A program made the position numbers and the translations under genes. Shown here in pieces: positions 8,889-17,840 of a DNA stretch of 64,000 nucleotides. Every line of letters starts with the position of its first letter. The stretch's first letter is position 1. Origin of the DNA: Roseburia sp. (GTDB lineage Bacteria; Bacillota; Clostridia; Lachnospirales; Lachnospiraceae). Location: NCBI GenBank assembly GCA_019421345.1, contig JAHZFL010000002.1:6727-70726 (forward strand). Reading direction: 5' to 3'. Under the pieces are notes generated by a model. It did not search any database and was not told the DNA's origin. It saw only the letters and a program-made list of their open reading frames with translations.

Positions 8889-10231
8889 TCCTTTTTCTTT
8901 CCTCTTTCTTCCTTCACCGTAAATTCCTCCGGCTCCAGCCGAAGCCTCATTGCCCACGGCGGCACTGCCGCCTCCTCATAATCCTCCAAAAATAAAAATG
9001 CCGTCTCATACTCCGGGCGTTTTTTCGGATAAACGCCCTTTCCATCCGTAAAATACAAAAGCCCCCGCAAATGGCTTAATTCTCCATGCTCCCGCAGCTC
9101 ATTCACATATAAAAATGCTGGGCGAAAATCAGTGCCCCCGCCTCCGATCAACTGAAATTCCTGCAAAAATTGCTCTAATTCACGTTCCCCGGTCAGCGTC
9201 ACATCACTGCGCACCCGATCATCACACTGTAAAATGCGTATCACGGAATCCGAAAAAAAGCTGTCGCTCTGTTTTAAAATATCGACGGTCTCCCGCAAAA
9301 ACTGCTCCACAAGACTGCCGCTTGTCGAATAGCTCGTATCGATCACGATCACAAACTCTCGGATTTTCTTTGTCTCACGGCTCTCCACCGGCTCAATCAG
9401 CGGCAGATTTCCGTAAACCTTCAATCCATAGGTATAATAATTCAGATCAAACTCATCGGGATCGCAGTGAAGCTCCTCCCTTAACACCGCAAACCTCCGC
9501 AAAAAGTCACGATAGCTGCGTCTGCCGCGCTCTGCGGCAAGCTGCGCGGAAAGAAGCTCCTCTCCCTCTTTTGTCTCGTCTCCCCTGCGCTGCTGCTCCA
9601 TACTCGTCTGTCTTGCGATCTTCTTCCATTTCTTTTGATTTTCCGCTGCCGCCTGCTGCGCCGCACCGCCCTCCCTTTGCCTCGGCCAGTATCTGTGATC
9701 ATCCGTATAAAACTCCTGCTCCAGCAAAAGAAGCTGCTCCATACCGTCCTCCTGCGTCTCCATCTCCTTTAGCATCCGATAGATGACTGCGGCTGAGACC
9801 GCCCCCTCTTTTGCCTGAAGCTTCGCGTAAAGCTCTTTTCGCGTGAAGCTTAAAATACGTCTCGTGCACTGCTTGTCCATCCCGTCAATCACATACTCAA
9901 CGGCAATGTCGCAGGCAAGCTGCCACAGACGCGGCGGACGGCTTCCGCCAATCCACAGATGGGAAAAGAGACAATGAAGCACGGTGTGTAAATATACGCG
10001 GTTTAGAAAAAACGCATTCTGCCGAAATACCCGCAGCACCTGTTCCGATGAAAAACAAAGATATGCTCCGTCTGTTGCAAACGTCTGCACCGTGTCGTCC
10101 GCCTTTGGCACAAGCTGCGAAAGTGCAATCTCCAAAAAACGCAGCTCCAGATAAATCTCGTTGCGTGTATGCTCCAAAATCTTCTCAGACATTTCCGTTT
10201 CCCACTCTGTCTGTGTCTTTATATGCGCCAT
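8885..10231 (-). CDS. VWA-like/DUF2201 protein, partner of the MoxR ATPase
   Basis: A 448-residue cytoplasmic protein. The N-terminal half matches the 'putative metallopeptidase' part of DUF2201 proteins; the usual HExxH is replaced by HTVLH (within LHTVLHCLFSH), so the zinc-peptidase glutamate is missing. The middle is a charged, Gln-rich helical stretch. The C-terminal third is a von Willebrand A fold with a MIDAS-type DTSYSTSG and a GGGGTDF loop. Such proteins are encoded with MoxR ATPases, as here, where stop and start overlap by four bases. I chose the ATG at 10231 because AAAGGAGGGCGCG precedes it; the ATG seven codons upstream overlaps the previous stop but has no ribosome site. Confidence 0.8.
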   Translation of the reverse strand: MAHIKTQTEWETEMSEKILEHTRNEIYLELRFLEIALSQLVPKADDTVQTFATDGAYLCFSSEQVLRVFRQNAFFLNRVYLHTVLHCLFSHLWIGGSRPPRLWQLACDIAVEYVIDGMDKQCTRRILSFTRKELYAKLQAKEGAVSAAVIYRMLKEMETQEDGMEQLLLLEQEFYTDDHRYWPRQREGGAAQQAAAENQKKWKKIARQTSMEQQRRGDETKEGEELLSAQLAAERGRRSYRDFLRRFAVLREELHCDPDEFDLNYYTYGLKVYGNLPLIEPVESRETKKIREFVIVIDTSYSTSGSLVEQFLRETVDILKQSDSFFSDSVIRILQCDDRVRSDVTLTGERELEQFLQEFQLIGGGGTDFRPAFLYVNELREHGELSHLRGLLYFTDGKGVYPKKRPEYETAFLFLEDYEEAAVPPWAMRLRLEPEEFTVKEERGKKKE

Positions 10232-10248
10232 CGCGCCCTCCTTTCTTC

Positions 10249-11235
10249 TCATTCAAACGCGTCAAAGCTATAGCGCTCCTCGATCGTCTTTTCTTTAAAA
10301 AACTGCTCCTTCATACGCAAAAATGACGCCGCGCCCTTTGCCCAGTCCTCCTCCGCAGCCAGACGGATGCAGTCATCTAGCTGCGCGGCTGTAAGAAGCC
10401 TTTGTTCACACAAAAATAAAACAGTTTCCTCATCTCTGCCGCAAACAGCCGCGGCGCAGACACTGCCTGCGTGCTCTTTGATATAGCTCTCATACATCTG
10501 TCTTTTTTCTCCTGTCAGTCCCACAGGATAACAAAGACGGTTTAAGGCAAGGCGGTTTAGCGTCGTCTCACGCTCCTCGGCGCATGCCTTTTGGAAAATA
10601 CTGTCATAAAGCGCAAAATCAATCTCTCCCGCCCGTACACACTGTCTGGCGCGGAAGCCCTCTCCCTCAATATTTCTGCCAAATACATGTGCCGGTGCGA
10701 TTTCATCATAGCTTTCATAGTATTCGGGAAAAAGCAGACGCGCGTGCTCCGTACCTTTTTTCAGAAAGCTTACCTCTATGTCTAAGGACAACTGCGCCAG
10801 CATCTGGCGCACGCCCTCCATCTGAAAATCTCCCGTCTCCACGGTCAATGTATGCAGCCGGTGACAATTCATAAACGCATCGCCGCCGACCTCGCAGAGG
10901 CTGCCGTATAAAGACAGCCGTTCCAAGCGTGTACACTGATAAAAAGCATAGCTGCCGATGCGCCGGATCGTCTTTGGCAAATGCACGGACTCTACCGCAT
11001 CGCCGGCAAGCGCGCGTAAGTGCGCTTTTTCTGTTGTCTTTTCGCTGCGTTCCCTTCCACGCCCCGCAAAGCAATATGCGCCGATCTCCGTTACCGGCAT
11101 CCCTTCTATCTGTTCGGGAACGAAAGCCTGCGACGTCTGCCCGTACATTCCAAGCAAACGCGCGCCTCCCGTGCCGTCCGGTTCCCATAGATACTCATCA
11201 CTGATTCTTATCTGTTCCTTTGTCTTACTTTCCAT
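10249..11235 (-). CDS. Leucine-rich-repeat (BspA-type) protein, cytoplasmic
   Basis: About 328 residues. The N-terminal third carries BspA-type leucine-rich repeats, seen as VTEIGAYCF, VHLPKTIRRIGSYAF and LCEVGGDAFMNCHRL. The rest is helical with many Cys and Arg and no domain I recognise. There is no signal peptide, unlike secreted BspA proteins, so it probably acts inside the cell, perhaps as an adaptor for the adjacent MoxR/VWA pair (inference from position: its stop lies 18 bases before that pair). Start choice is uncertain: the ATG at 11235 has GGGAGG only one base away, while a GTG at 11280 would add 15 residues but has a weak site. Confidence 0.65.
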   Translation of the reverse strand: MESKTKEQIRISDEYLWEPDGTGGARLLGMYGQTSQAFVPEQIEGMPVTEIGAYCFAGRGRERSEKTTEKAHLRALAGDAVESVHLPKTIRRIGSYAFYQCTRLERLSLYGSLCEVGGDAFMNCHRLHTLTVETGDFQMEGVRQMLAQLSLDIEVSFLKKGTEHARLLFPEYYESYDEIAPAHVFGRNIEGEGFRARQCVRAGEIDFALYDSIFQKACAEERETTLNRLALNRLCYPVGLTGEKRQMYESYIKEHAGSVCAAAVCGRDEETVLFLCEQRLLTAAQLDDCIRLAAEEDWAKGAASFLRMKEQFFKEKTIEERYSFDAFE

Positions 11236-11291
11236 GCCTCCCAGTGTAACATTACAGACGCTATTTTGCAATGAAAACACTTTACTGCTGC

Positions 11292-12200
11292 CTAAATCTG
11301 GGTCATTCCGCCGAGCAAAATTCCCTTATTCGCCTCGTAAATCTGATCAAACTGCGATTCTGGAAGCGGGTTTTCGCCAAGCCCCGCCTCTATCGTATAG
11401 CCCGGTCTGTCGTATTCTTGAATAAACCAGTCCTTGTAGCCAGCATAGCCGGACGCCGAAGGCGTCTCCTCCACGGTATATCCGCTGACACTGCCAAAAT
11501 ACTGTGCGATCTCATAAGATCGCGCCGGCTCATAATCTAAGTACTTCCAGTAAATTACCTCTCCCTGCGTGTGGTAGGCAAGAATCAACGAAAAATCATG
11601 CGCCCTTGTAAAGTCGTAAACAGCCCGGCTCTCCGGCGCTGTAAGCGGCGCGCTGCCGACATAGTCGCGCGGCGCCGGAGCGGTATAGCCCTGTGCCGTC
11701 TTTATCATCTTTGCCTGCTCCCACCCTGCCGGAAATTGAAGATTCAAATCGACACCGTCAATATTTGCCTTCCAGCCATTCGGAAACGGAATTTGCGGAT
11801 ATGCCGCTGCGATCGTTCGTGCCTGCTCATAGTAGCTGCCGCTTCTTAACAAGCCGTTCACTAAATCGACGCCGTCGGGATTTACCATCGGCACCAGATA
11901 AAGCCGATACGAAGCAAACAGCTCCTTTGCCGAAACCCCGTACAAATCGCGCCCCTGCGCATAAGCCCTCGCATACTCCCTTGCAAATCTCAACAAAATT
12001 CCGGTTGTGATATTCTCATTCGCGTGAAAAGAAGCATTGTAAAAAACCTGTGTGCTTCCCGTACCGATCACGATATAAGGAATCGGTCTGCCCATCACGC
12101 TTTTTCCAATGCTCCCGGTCTCAAGAAACGGATAGCTCCTTTTTAGCTCCTCAATTTCATAGCGGCTTGTCAATGAATTATATAGCATCTGCGTCCTCAT
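11292..12200 (-). CDS. M14-family zinc carboxypeptidase, probably peptidoglycan peptide-specific
   Basis: A 302-residue enzyme of the carboxypeptidase A superfamily. Zinc ligands are visible as FHANE (HxxE, about residue 74) and AYHTQGE; the substrate-carboxylate site is MVNPDGVDL followed by NIDGVDLN; the catalytic glutamate is in TIEAGLGENPLP. Homologues of this short form hydrolyse gamma-D-glutamyl-diaminopimelate bonds in muropeptides (family knowledge); the substrate here is not proven. There is no signal peptide, which fits recycling of imported muropeptides. It is the first gene of the run leading to the MoxR and GTPase-NYN genes, and starts 42 bases after the sensor binding-protein gene. 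Confidence 0.85.
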   Translation of the reverse strand: MRTQMLYNSLTSRYEIEELKRSYPFLETGSIGKSVMGRPIPYIVIGTGSTQVFYNASFHANENITTGILLRFAREYARAYAQGRDLYGVSAKELFASYRLYLVPMVNPDGVDLVNGLLRSGSYYEQARTIAAAYPQIPFPNGWKANIDGVDLNLQFPAGWEQAKMIKTAQGYTAPAPRDYVGSAPLTAPESRAVYDFTRAHDFSLILAYHTQGEVIYWKYLDYEPARSYEIAQYFGSVSGYTVEETPSASGYAGYKDWFIQEYDRPGYTIEAGLGENPLPESQFDQIYEANKGILLGGMTQI

Positions 12201-12242
12201 TGCATCCTTGTTGTTCTATTGTATGCAACATCAGGGCGCGCG

Positions 12243-13259
12243 TCACTCTCCGCTGCTTTTTCTTCCTTCCTGCTGATACTGCTTTTGAATAAACGGAAAT
12301 AAAAGCTTCTGATTCTCCGGCTTTTGCATATTTTCACGCGTGACCGCCACCGAACCGGAATCAATATGCGCCTGATACGGCTCACCCCTTGCGATCGCCG
12401 CCGCCTGCTCGACCGCCAGATACCCCATGTTAAACGATTTTTGAATGACGATCCCGTCCAAGATCCCTTCCTCCAAAAACTGCACCTGCTCCACGGAATT
12501 ATCAAAGCCGATCATTGTAATCTCCTCGCCTTTGCCCATGCGCTTTACTGCTCTCGCTGCCCCGACCGCGGCATATTCATTTGTGCCGATGATCAGTCCG
12601 ATTCCCGGATGTGCGGCAAGTATCTCCTCCGTCAGCTCCTCCGCCCTGCCGTAATCAGAATCACAATAAACAATTTCTGCAATCTGTCCTCCCTGATCGC
12701 CGAGCGCATACCTGATTCCCTCCATGCGCTCCATCGCCGTCGTGGAATTTTTGATATGACTGACGATCGCGATCTGCGTGTCCGCAGTCATTTTCTCCTT
12801 CGCCAGCTCCCCCATCCGAACGCCCGCGATGAAATTATCCGTTGCAACCATACAATCGCCAAGCTCCTCTTTTACGCCGGAATCTACAAGCACCAGAGGA
12901 ATTTTGCTCTCCCCCACCAGACGTGCCGCCGCCAGATTTTCTTCATAATCGCAGGGCGAGAGCAAAATCGCATCCGGCTGCTGCTCGATTGCCCACAGGA
13001 TCAATGCATTTTGTCCCTCATAATCCTGCTCGGATTTTGGCGCGGCAATCGTCAATCTGATATTTTTCTCATCCGCTGCCAGACGCGCGCCCGCAAGCAG
13101 GGTGCTCCAAAACTGATTATCCTCATCCTCCACCTTTGGTATGTAAATGATCGAAAGCTCCCTGTTTCGCTCCTGCATATAACGGTCATAACCAAGCAGC
13201 AGGATACCTACGATCAGCAGCGCACCTGCGCATACGACGCTCCTATGCCTCCTACTCAT
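12243..13259 (-). CDS. Membrane-anchored sugar-binding protein of a sensor trio
   Basis: A 338-residue periplasmic-binding-protein fold of the LacI/RbsB type (Peripla_BP_4). An N-terminal hydrophobic segment (CAGALLIVGILLLGYD) anchors it; there is no lipobox cysteine. Family features include the PDAILLSPCDYE and MIGFDNSVE segments. No permease or ATPase follows. Its ATG overlaps the stop of the histidine kinase (ATGA), so kinase, regulator and this protein form one unit; the natural reading is that it binds a sugar outside the cell and signals through the kinase rather than feeding a transporter. The position beside fucI suggests fucose or a fucoside as ligand, which is inference. Confidence 0.8.
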   Translation of the reverse strand: MSRRHRSVVCAGALLIVGILLLGYDRYMQERNRELSIIYIPKVEDEDNQFWSTLLAGARLAADEKNIRLTIAAPKSEQDYEGQNALILWAIEQQPDAILLSPCDYEENLAAARLVGESKIPLVLVDSGVKEELGDCMVATDNFIAGVRMGELAKEKMTADTQIAIVSHIKNSTTAMERMEGIRYALGDQGGQIAEIVYCDSDYGRAEELTEEILAAHPGIGLIIGTNEYAAVGAARAVKRMGKGEEITMIGFDNSVEQVQFLEEGILDGIVIQKSFNMGYLAVEQAAAIARGEPYQAHIDSGSVAVTRENMQKPENQKLLFPFIQKQYQQEGRKSSGE

Positions 13260-15073
13260 TTTTTTCGCTCTCCCGGAATCCGCAGCGTTACCCTTGTTCC
13301 CTTCCCCACAGCACTCTCATAGGACAAGCCGTAATCGCTCCCATAATAAAGCTTCAGACGGCGCTGCACATTGTAAACGCCAACACCGTTTGAATTGTAA
13401 TTGACCTTATGCTCGTCAAAAATATGACACAGCGTGTCCGCATCCATTCCGACCCCGTCGTCTGTCAGCGTAATCTCCAGCCCATCCCCGATCGTCCGCG
13501 CGCCGATCCATATCGTTCCCATCCCTTCCTTATAACGGATGCCGTGATAGATCGCGTTTTCGGCAAGCGGCTGGAGCACCAGCTTGACGATACTGAAATT
13601 CTCCAAACCCTCCTCCAGCGCGATCTCAAAATTCAGCTTATCCAGATACCGCATTTTCTGGATCATGAGGTAGCTTTTTACATGCTCGATCTCAGACGAA
13701 AGAGGGACGATCTCCTGCTTATTGTTAAAGCTCTGTCTCATCAACTGCGCGAGGGAGGATGTCATCTTAACAACCTGTGCATTCTCCCCGCTCTCCGCCA
13801 TCCAGATAATAGAATCAAGCGTATTATAGAGAAAATGGGGATTGATCTGCGACTGTAAGGCACGCAATTCGATCTTTCGCTTTTCCCGCTGCTCTGCCAC
13901 ATTCTGCTCCATTAATTCCTCAATCTTCTCCGTCATCAGATTAAAGCTGTTTCCAAGACTTCCGATCTCATTTTGCTCCGACACCTCCACATTTGCGCCG
14001 GCAAAATTTCCACGCTCCACCTCGCGCATCGACTCCCGCAGCCGCAGGATCGGCAGCGTGATCCTCTGTGCCAAAAGCTTGGAAAAAATAACCGCAGCCC
14101 CGATCAAAACAGCCGCCGTCAGAATAAAGATATAGGTGATCTGCGTGCGCATTTTTGTCATCTCATCCAGATAAGAAACGCCAACCACCGTCCAGCCCGT
14201 CTTTTTTGAGTGCGACATCGTATAAAGAGATTTCTCCTCTGTGATGAAATAGCCGTCTTTGCAGGCAAGCACCTCACAGATCCGCTCCTCCATCAGTCCG
14301 CTGTATAACAGTTGCTGCTTGGGATGATAAATGATATTGCCGTTTTCATCCAAAATAAAAACATACCCGTGCTCCCCCGTCGCATTTTTCTCACAAAGAT
14401 CGCTGATCGTATCATAATTTAAGTCAATAAAAAACAAGCCCTGCCGCTCATTCGTATATGGATTGCGGATAACCCTGCTTAATGTGATCACCCAGCGGTA
14501 ATCATTCAGAACCAGATTCTGCACATGAGAGGCGGATAAAGACATACCGTCCGCAGACTGTCTCGTCTGCCTGATCCACTCCAATTCCTCCAGCTTAATA
14601 TTCGGATTGATCTGATCCGTACCGTCGTTAAAAATGTAGGCCTCATCCTCATATAAAATACCGATATTGGCAATATCGCCTCTTGCTTTCATAACCGTTA
14701 GGAACTGATCCGTAATCCTCGTTTGAAGGCTTTCCCTGTCAATATCATAGACCGGAGAATAATTGGAATTTCCCAGTATCTTCTCACGCTCCTCCCCCTC
14801 ATACAGCCCATAAAACAGATAACGCGGAACATCCTCATCCTCCGAGACGAGAATGGAGATATTTTCCATGTATTCAATATAGGAATCAATCTGGTCGTTG
14901 ATCATCTGGTTCATCTGCTGTCCGTGGTAAATAGAATTCCAAATGACTGCGCGGCTTGTGGAGGAGAGCGATACAAGTAAAAAGGCGAGCACCGCGCTGA
15001 TGACCAAAGCCAAAAATGCGTAGGTCATCGTCTTTTTTATGCTGACGGACGAAAAAAACCTACGACCTCTCAT
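13256..15073 (-). CDS. YesM-type sensor histidine kinase
   Basis: About 605 residues. Order: short basic N-terminus, membrane helix (YAFLALVISAVLAFLLV), a large extracellular Cache-like sensor region of about 250 residues (with HGYVFILDENGNIIYHP), second membrane helix (YIFILTAAVLIGAAVIF), HAMP, then the His_kinase region with the phosphorylated histidine in INPHFLYN, and an ATPase domain (NAIYHG, DDGVGM). The start at 15073 follows GGGGGAGGGATC and overlaps the response-regulator stop by 14 bases. Works with the AraC-type regulator upstream and the binding protein downstream, probably sensing a sugar. Confidence 0.88.
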   Translation of the reverse strand: MRGRRFFSSVSIKKTMTYAFLALVISAVLAFLLVSLSSTSRAVIWNSIYHGQQMNQMINDQIDSYIEYMENISILVSEDEDVPRYLFYGLYEGEEREKILGNSNYSPVYDIDRESLQTRITDQFLTVMKARGDIANIGILYEDEAYIFNDGTDQINPNIKLEELEWIRQTRQSADGMSLSASHVQNLVLNDYRWVITLSRVIRNPYTNERQGLFFIDLNYDTISDLCEKNATGEHGYVFILDENGNIIYHPKQQLLYSGLMEERICEVLACKDGYFITEEKSLYTMSHSKKTGWTVVGVSYLDEMTKMRTQITYIFILTAAVLIGAAVIFSKLLAQRITLPILRLRESMREVERGNFAGANVEVSEQNEIGSLGNSFNLMTEKIEELMEQNVAEQREKRKIELRALQSQINPHFLYNTLDSIIWMAESGENAQVVKMTSSLAQLMRQSFNNKQEIVPLSSEIEHVKSYLMIQKMRYLDKLNFEIALEEGLENFSIVKLVLQPLAENAIYHGIRYKEGMGTIWIGARTIGDGLEITLTDDGVGMDADTLCHIFDEHKVNYNSNGVGVYNVQRRLKLYYGSDYGLSYESAVGKGTRVTLRIPGERKK

Positions 15074-16319
15074 GATCCCTCCCCCACTCCGTCGGCGATT
15101 TTCCGGTTGCCTTTTTAAACGCCACGCTAAAGTAATGTGGGTCTGCAAATCCCACACGCTCGGCGATCTCATAATTTTTCAGGTTCGTTGTGCGCAAAAG
15201 CTTCTTTGCCTCCTCCATGCGTATTCTGCTAAGCGCCTCCACAAATGTCTCTCCGTACTGCTGCTTGAAATTTGCCGAAAACCTTGTCACACTGACGCCA
15301 AAATGCTGACAGACCTCCGTTAGCGTAAGCTCCGGTCTGCCGTAATTTAAAAGCAGATATTCCATCGCAAGCATCACAGTCCGGCTGCGCGCTCCATCGT
15401 CTCCGGCGCTGTTCTCCCACAAAATCAAATCCTCATCCGCCGTATGGCAATGTCTGAAATGCTCCATTGCCCTCCGACAGGAAGCGCTGATCTCCTCAAG
15501 CGATGAGACACAGATTCCAACGGAAATGACAAACTCCACCTGCATGGTGGTCCGCAGCGTAGCGCTGATGCCGGATAAGCATGCCCGCACCTCTCTTGTA
15601 AACTCCTCTCCGCCAAAGCCCTTGTTGCAAAAGCAGATAAAAATATCGCATTCATAGCCAAGTCCCGCCCAGCCGAGTCCCTGCTTGTGCACGAGCTCCT
15701 GTACGATATTGTACGCCACAAACTGAAACAGTGCGCTTTGTCTGCCGCTCTCATTCAACCTAAGAATGACCGGATAAAAGCTTGTCCCGGAAAGCTCGAT
15801 GCCGCACTCCTCCAGCTCCTTAATACATTCCTGCGCCGGGCTGCTGCCGCAAAACAGCTTTTGCAGCGCCTGTGAATAAAGATAAATCTTATTTTTATGA
15901 AGGGTACGGCTAAGCTTCCTGCTGTTTTCCCTCGCCCTTTGCTCCTCATCCATTTTCATTTTCTGTTTTATCAAAAGCTTCGACAAATCCTCTGCCGTCA
16001 CCGGCTTTAACAGGTATTCCTCCACCTGATAATGAATTGCCTTCTGCGCATATTCAAAATCATCAAAGCCGCTGAAAATAATCACCTTCACCTGCGGCAT
16101 ATTTTTGTAAATATATTCGCTTAACGCAATGCCGTCCATATACGGCATACAGATGTCTGTCAAGACAACGTCCACGGCATTTTGCTCCAAAAACTCCTTT
16201 GCCGCCCTTCCGTGCTCAAACTTCCCCGCAAGCTCGTAACCGATACTCTCCCAGTCCATTTTTTTGCAGATCCGCTCCCGGATCAGCGGCTCGTCATCCA
16301 CCACGATCACCCGATACAT
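15060..16319 (-). CDS. YesN-type response regulator with AraC DNA-binding domain
   Basis: A 419-residue regulator. The receiver domain has the acidic pocket VDDE, the phospho-acceptor aspartate in VVLTDICMPYMDG (about residue 55) and the late lysine in LLKP. A linker of about 170 residues precedes two AraC helix-turn-helix motifs at the C-terminus (LTEVCQHFGVSVTRFSANFK and YEIAERVGFADPHYFSVAFK). Such regulators usually activate adjacent carbohydrate genes. The gene begins the trio and lies 109 bases after the fucose-kinase stop, with a terminator in between, so it is probably a separate transcript. ATG follows GGGAGTATAGG. Confidence 0.9.
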   Translation of the reverse strand: MYRVIVVDDEPLIRERICKKMDWESIGYELAGKFEHGRAAKEFLEQNAVDVVLTDICMPYMDGIALSEYIYKNMPQVKVIIFSGFDDFEYAQKAIHYQVEEYLLKPVTAEDLSKLLIKQKMKMDEEQRARENSRKLSRTLHKNKIYLYSQALQKLFCGSSPAQECIKELEECGIELSGTSFYPVILRLNESGRQSALFQFVAYNIVQELVHKQGLGWAGLGYECDIFICFCNKGFGGEEFTREVRACLSGISATLRTTMQVEFVISVGICVSSLEEISASCRRAMEHFRHCHTADEDLILWENSAGDDGARSRTVMLAMEYLLLNYGRPELTLTEVCQHFGVSVTRFSANFKQQYGETFVEALSRIRMEEAKKLLRTTNLKNYEIAERVGFADPHYFSVAFKKATGKSPTEWGRDHERS

Positions 16320-16381
16320 CCTATACTCCCAATCCCCTCTCCCCGCTTTCAGCGGTCTGTTCCTTCCGCTAAAAACAGTAC

Positions 16382-16424
16382 AGGCTTCCGCGATTCCGGA
16401 ATCAGTCCAAAACCACGGAAGCCT
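16382..16424 (-). terminator. Stem-loop terminator after the fucI-fucU-kinase operon
   Basis: Nine-base perfect arms (AGGCTTCCG and CGGAAGCCT) enclose a second palindrome, GATTCCGGAATC. On the minus strand the stem is followed by GTACTGTTTTTA. It sits just after the kinase stop and before the response-regulator gene. Confidence 0.6.
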
Positions 16425-16428
16425 CTCT

Positions 16429-17829
16429 TTAATTATTATACAACATTAGTTCAAAACTTTCCATCACACATTTTCTTGCTTCCTGCAGATCCTTTAATTC
16501 GCCGTCGCGGATCATCTGCGCGAGCAGATTGCCGATCGCCGTCGCCTCGGTAGGTCCTGCGGAAACCTTACACTGCGCATATTTTGCAGTCAGCTCATTT
16601 AAGTAATCTGCCTGTGAGCCTCCTCCGATAATATAAATACGGTCGAAGGTATTTCCCGTCAGCTTTTCAATCCTCTGCTTTGTATCAGCATAGCACTTCG
16701 CCAGACTGTTGTAAATGACAGACGCAATCTCCGGCAGCGTCACCGGCACCTGCTGTCTTGTATTCCTGCAGTAATCCTGCACTGCTGTGACCATACTTTC
16801 CGGTGAGAGAAAACATGCATCGTCACAGTCTACGATGGACGCAATTTTTATCTCCGACGCTTCCTTACAGATCTGCCCGTAAGATTTTCCCTCGCCGATC
16901 TCCTTTCGTACCGACTGGATCATCCAAAGCCCCATGATGTTTTTCAGATAACGGTAACGGAAGTCATAACCGCCCTCATTTGTAAACCCGCCGTCCATGC
17001 TCTCGCCGCTGTTGCTGCTCTCCCTGCTCTCACAGCCCATCAGAGACCATGTGCCGGAGCTTATGTAGAGCGCCGTATCAGACAGGCTCGGAACCGCCAT
17101 AACGGCAGACGCCGTATCATGGGAGGCAATGAGCGTGACCTCACAGGAAAATCCTACCTCGTCTGCGACCGCCTCTGACAACGGCTCCGAAACGCTTCCC
17201 GGTCTCTCGACCGGAAGAAAAATCTCCCTCGGCAATCCGAGCCGCTCAATCAGCTCATAATCCCAGTTCCCCGTCTCAAGAGAAAGCAACTGGCTTGTCG
17301 ATGCGATCGTGTATTCCTGATGCAGCTTCCCAGTCAGACAGTAGTTAAAATAATCGGGTGTCATCAGCAGCGCCTTTGCTTTTGCCAACTGCTTGGGGTG
17401 CTCCTCCTTGAATGCCAGCAACTGATTTAAGGTATTGTAAAGCTGGAACTGAATGCCGGTACGCGCATAAAGCTCCCTTTGACTGATCACCGCATCCAGC
17501 TTCTCCCTGACATGATCCGTTCTGTGGTCGCGATAGCCGACAGAATCTCCAAGCTGTGCTCCGTTTTCATCTAAGAGCACAAAATCAACGCCCCATGTAT
17601 CAATTCCCACACTTTTTGGAATTTTTCCCAATTCCTTACACCGCTTCATTCCATTTTTGATTTCCGCGACAAGATAGGAATGATCCCAGCAGAGATGACC
17701 GTCCTTCTCCTGCATCCCGTTTTCAAAACGGTACACCTCCTCCAGATGCAGCTTTCCATTTTCTAAGGTTCCCAGAATATGTCTGCCGCTCGAAGCTCCA
17801 ATATCTACCGCCAAATAATACGATGCCAT
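16429..17829 (-). CDS. Rhamnulokinase-family FGGY kinase, probable L-fuculokinase
   Basis: A 466-residue FGGY carbohydrate kinase. The N-terminal phosphate loop reads AVDIGASSGRHILG and the C-terminal ATP site includes IYIIGGGSQADYLN, both closer to RhaB (rhamnulokinase) than to the enterobacterial FucK. Because it is the third gene of an operon with L-fucose isomerase and fucose mutarotase, its likely substrate is L-fuculose, giving L-fuculose-1-phosphate for the aldolase in the BMC operon. L-rhamnulose may also be accepted; the sequence cannot decide. ATG follows AAAGGGGGAGCGT and lies 11 bases after the fucU stop. Confidence 0.88.
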   Translation of the reverse strand: MASYYLAVDIGASSGRHILGTLENGKLHLEEVYRFENGMQEKDGHLCWDHSYLVAEIKNGMKRCKELGKIPKSVGIDTWGVDFVLLDENGAQLGDSVGYRDHRTDHVREKLDAVISQRELYARTGIQFQLYNTLNQLLAFKEEHPKQLAKAKALLMTPDYFNYCLTGKLHQEYTIASTSQLLSLETGNWDYELIERLGLPREIFLPVERPGSVSEPLSEAVADEVGFSCEVTLIASHDTASAVMAVPSLSDTALYISSGTWSLMGCESRESSNSGESMDGGFTNEGGYDFRYRYLKNIMGLWMIQSVRKEIGEGKSYGQICKEASEIKIASIVDCDDACFLSPESMVTAVQDYCRNTRQQVPVTLPEIASVIYNSLAKCYADTKQRIEKLTGNTFDRIYIIGGGSQADYLNELTAKYAQCKVSAGPTEATAIGNLLAQMIRDGELKDLQEARKCVMESFELMLYNN

Positions 17830-17840
17830 ACGCTCCCCCT

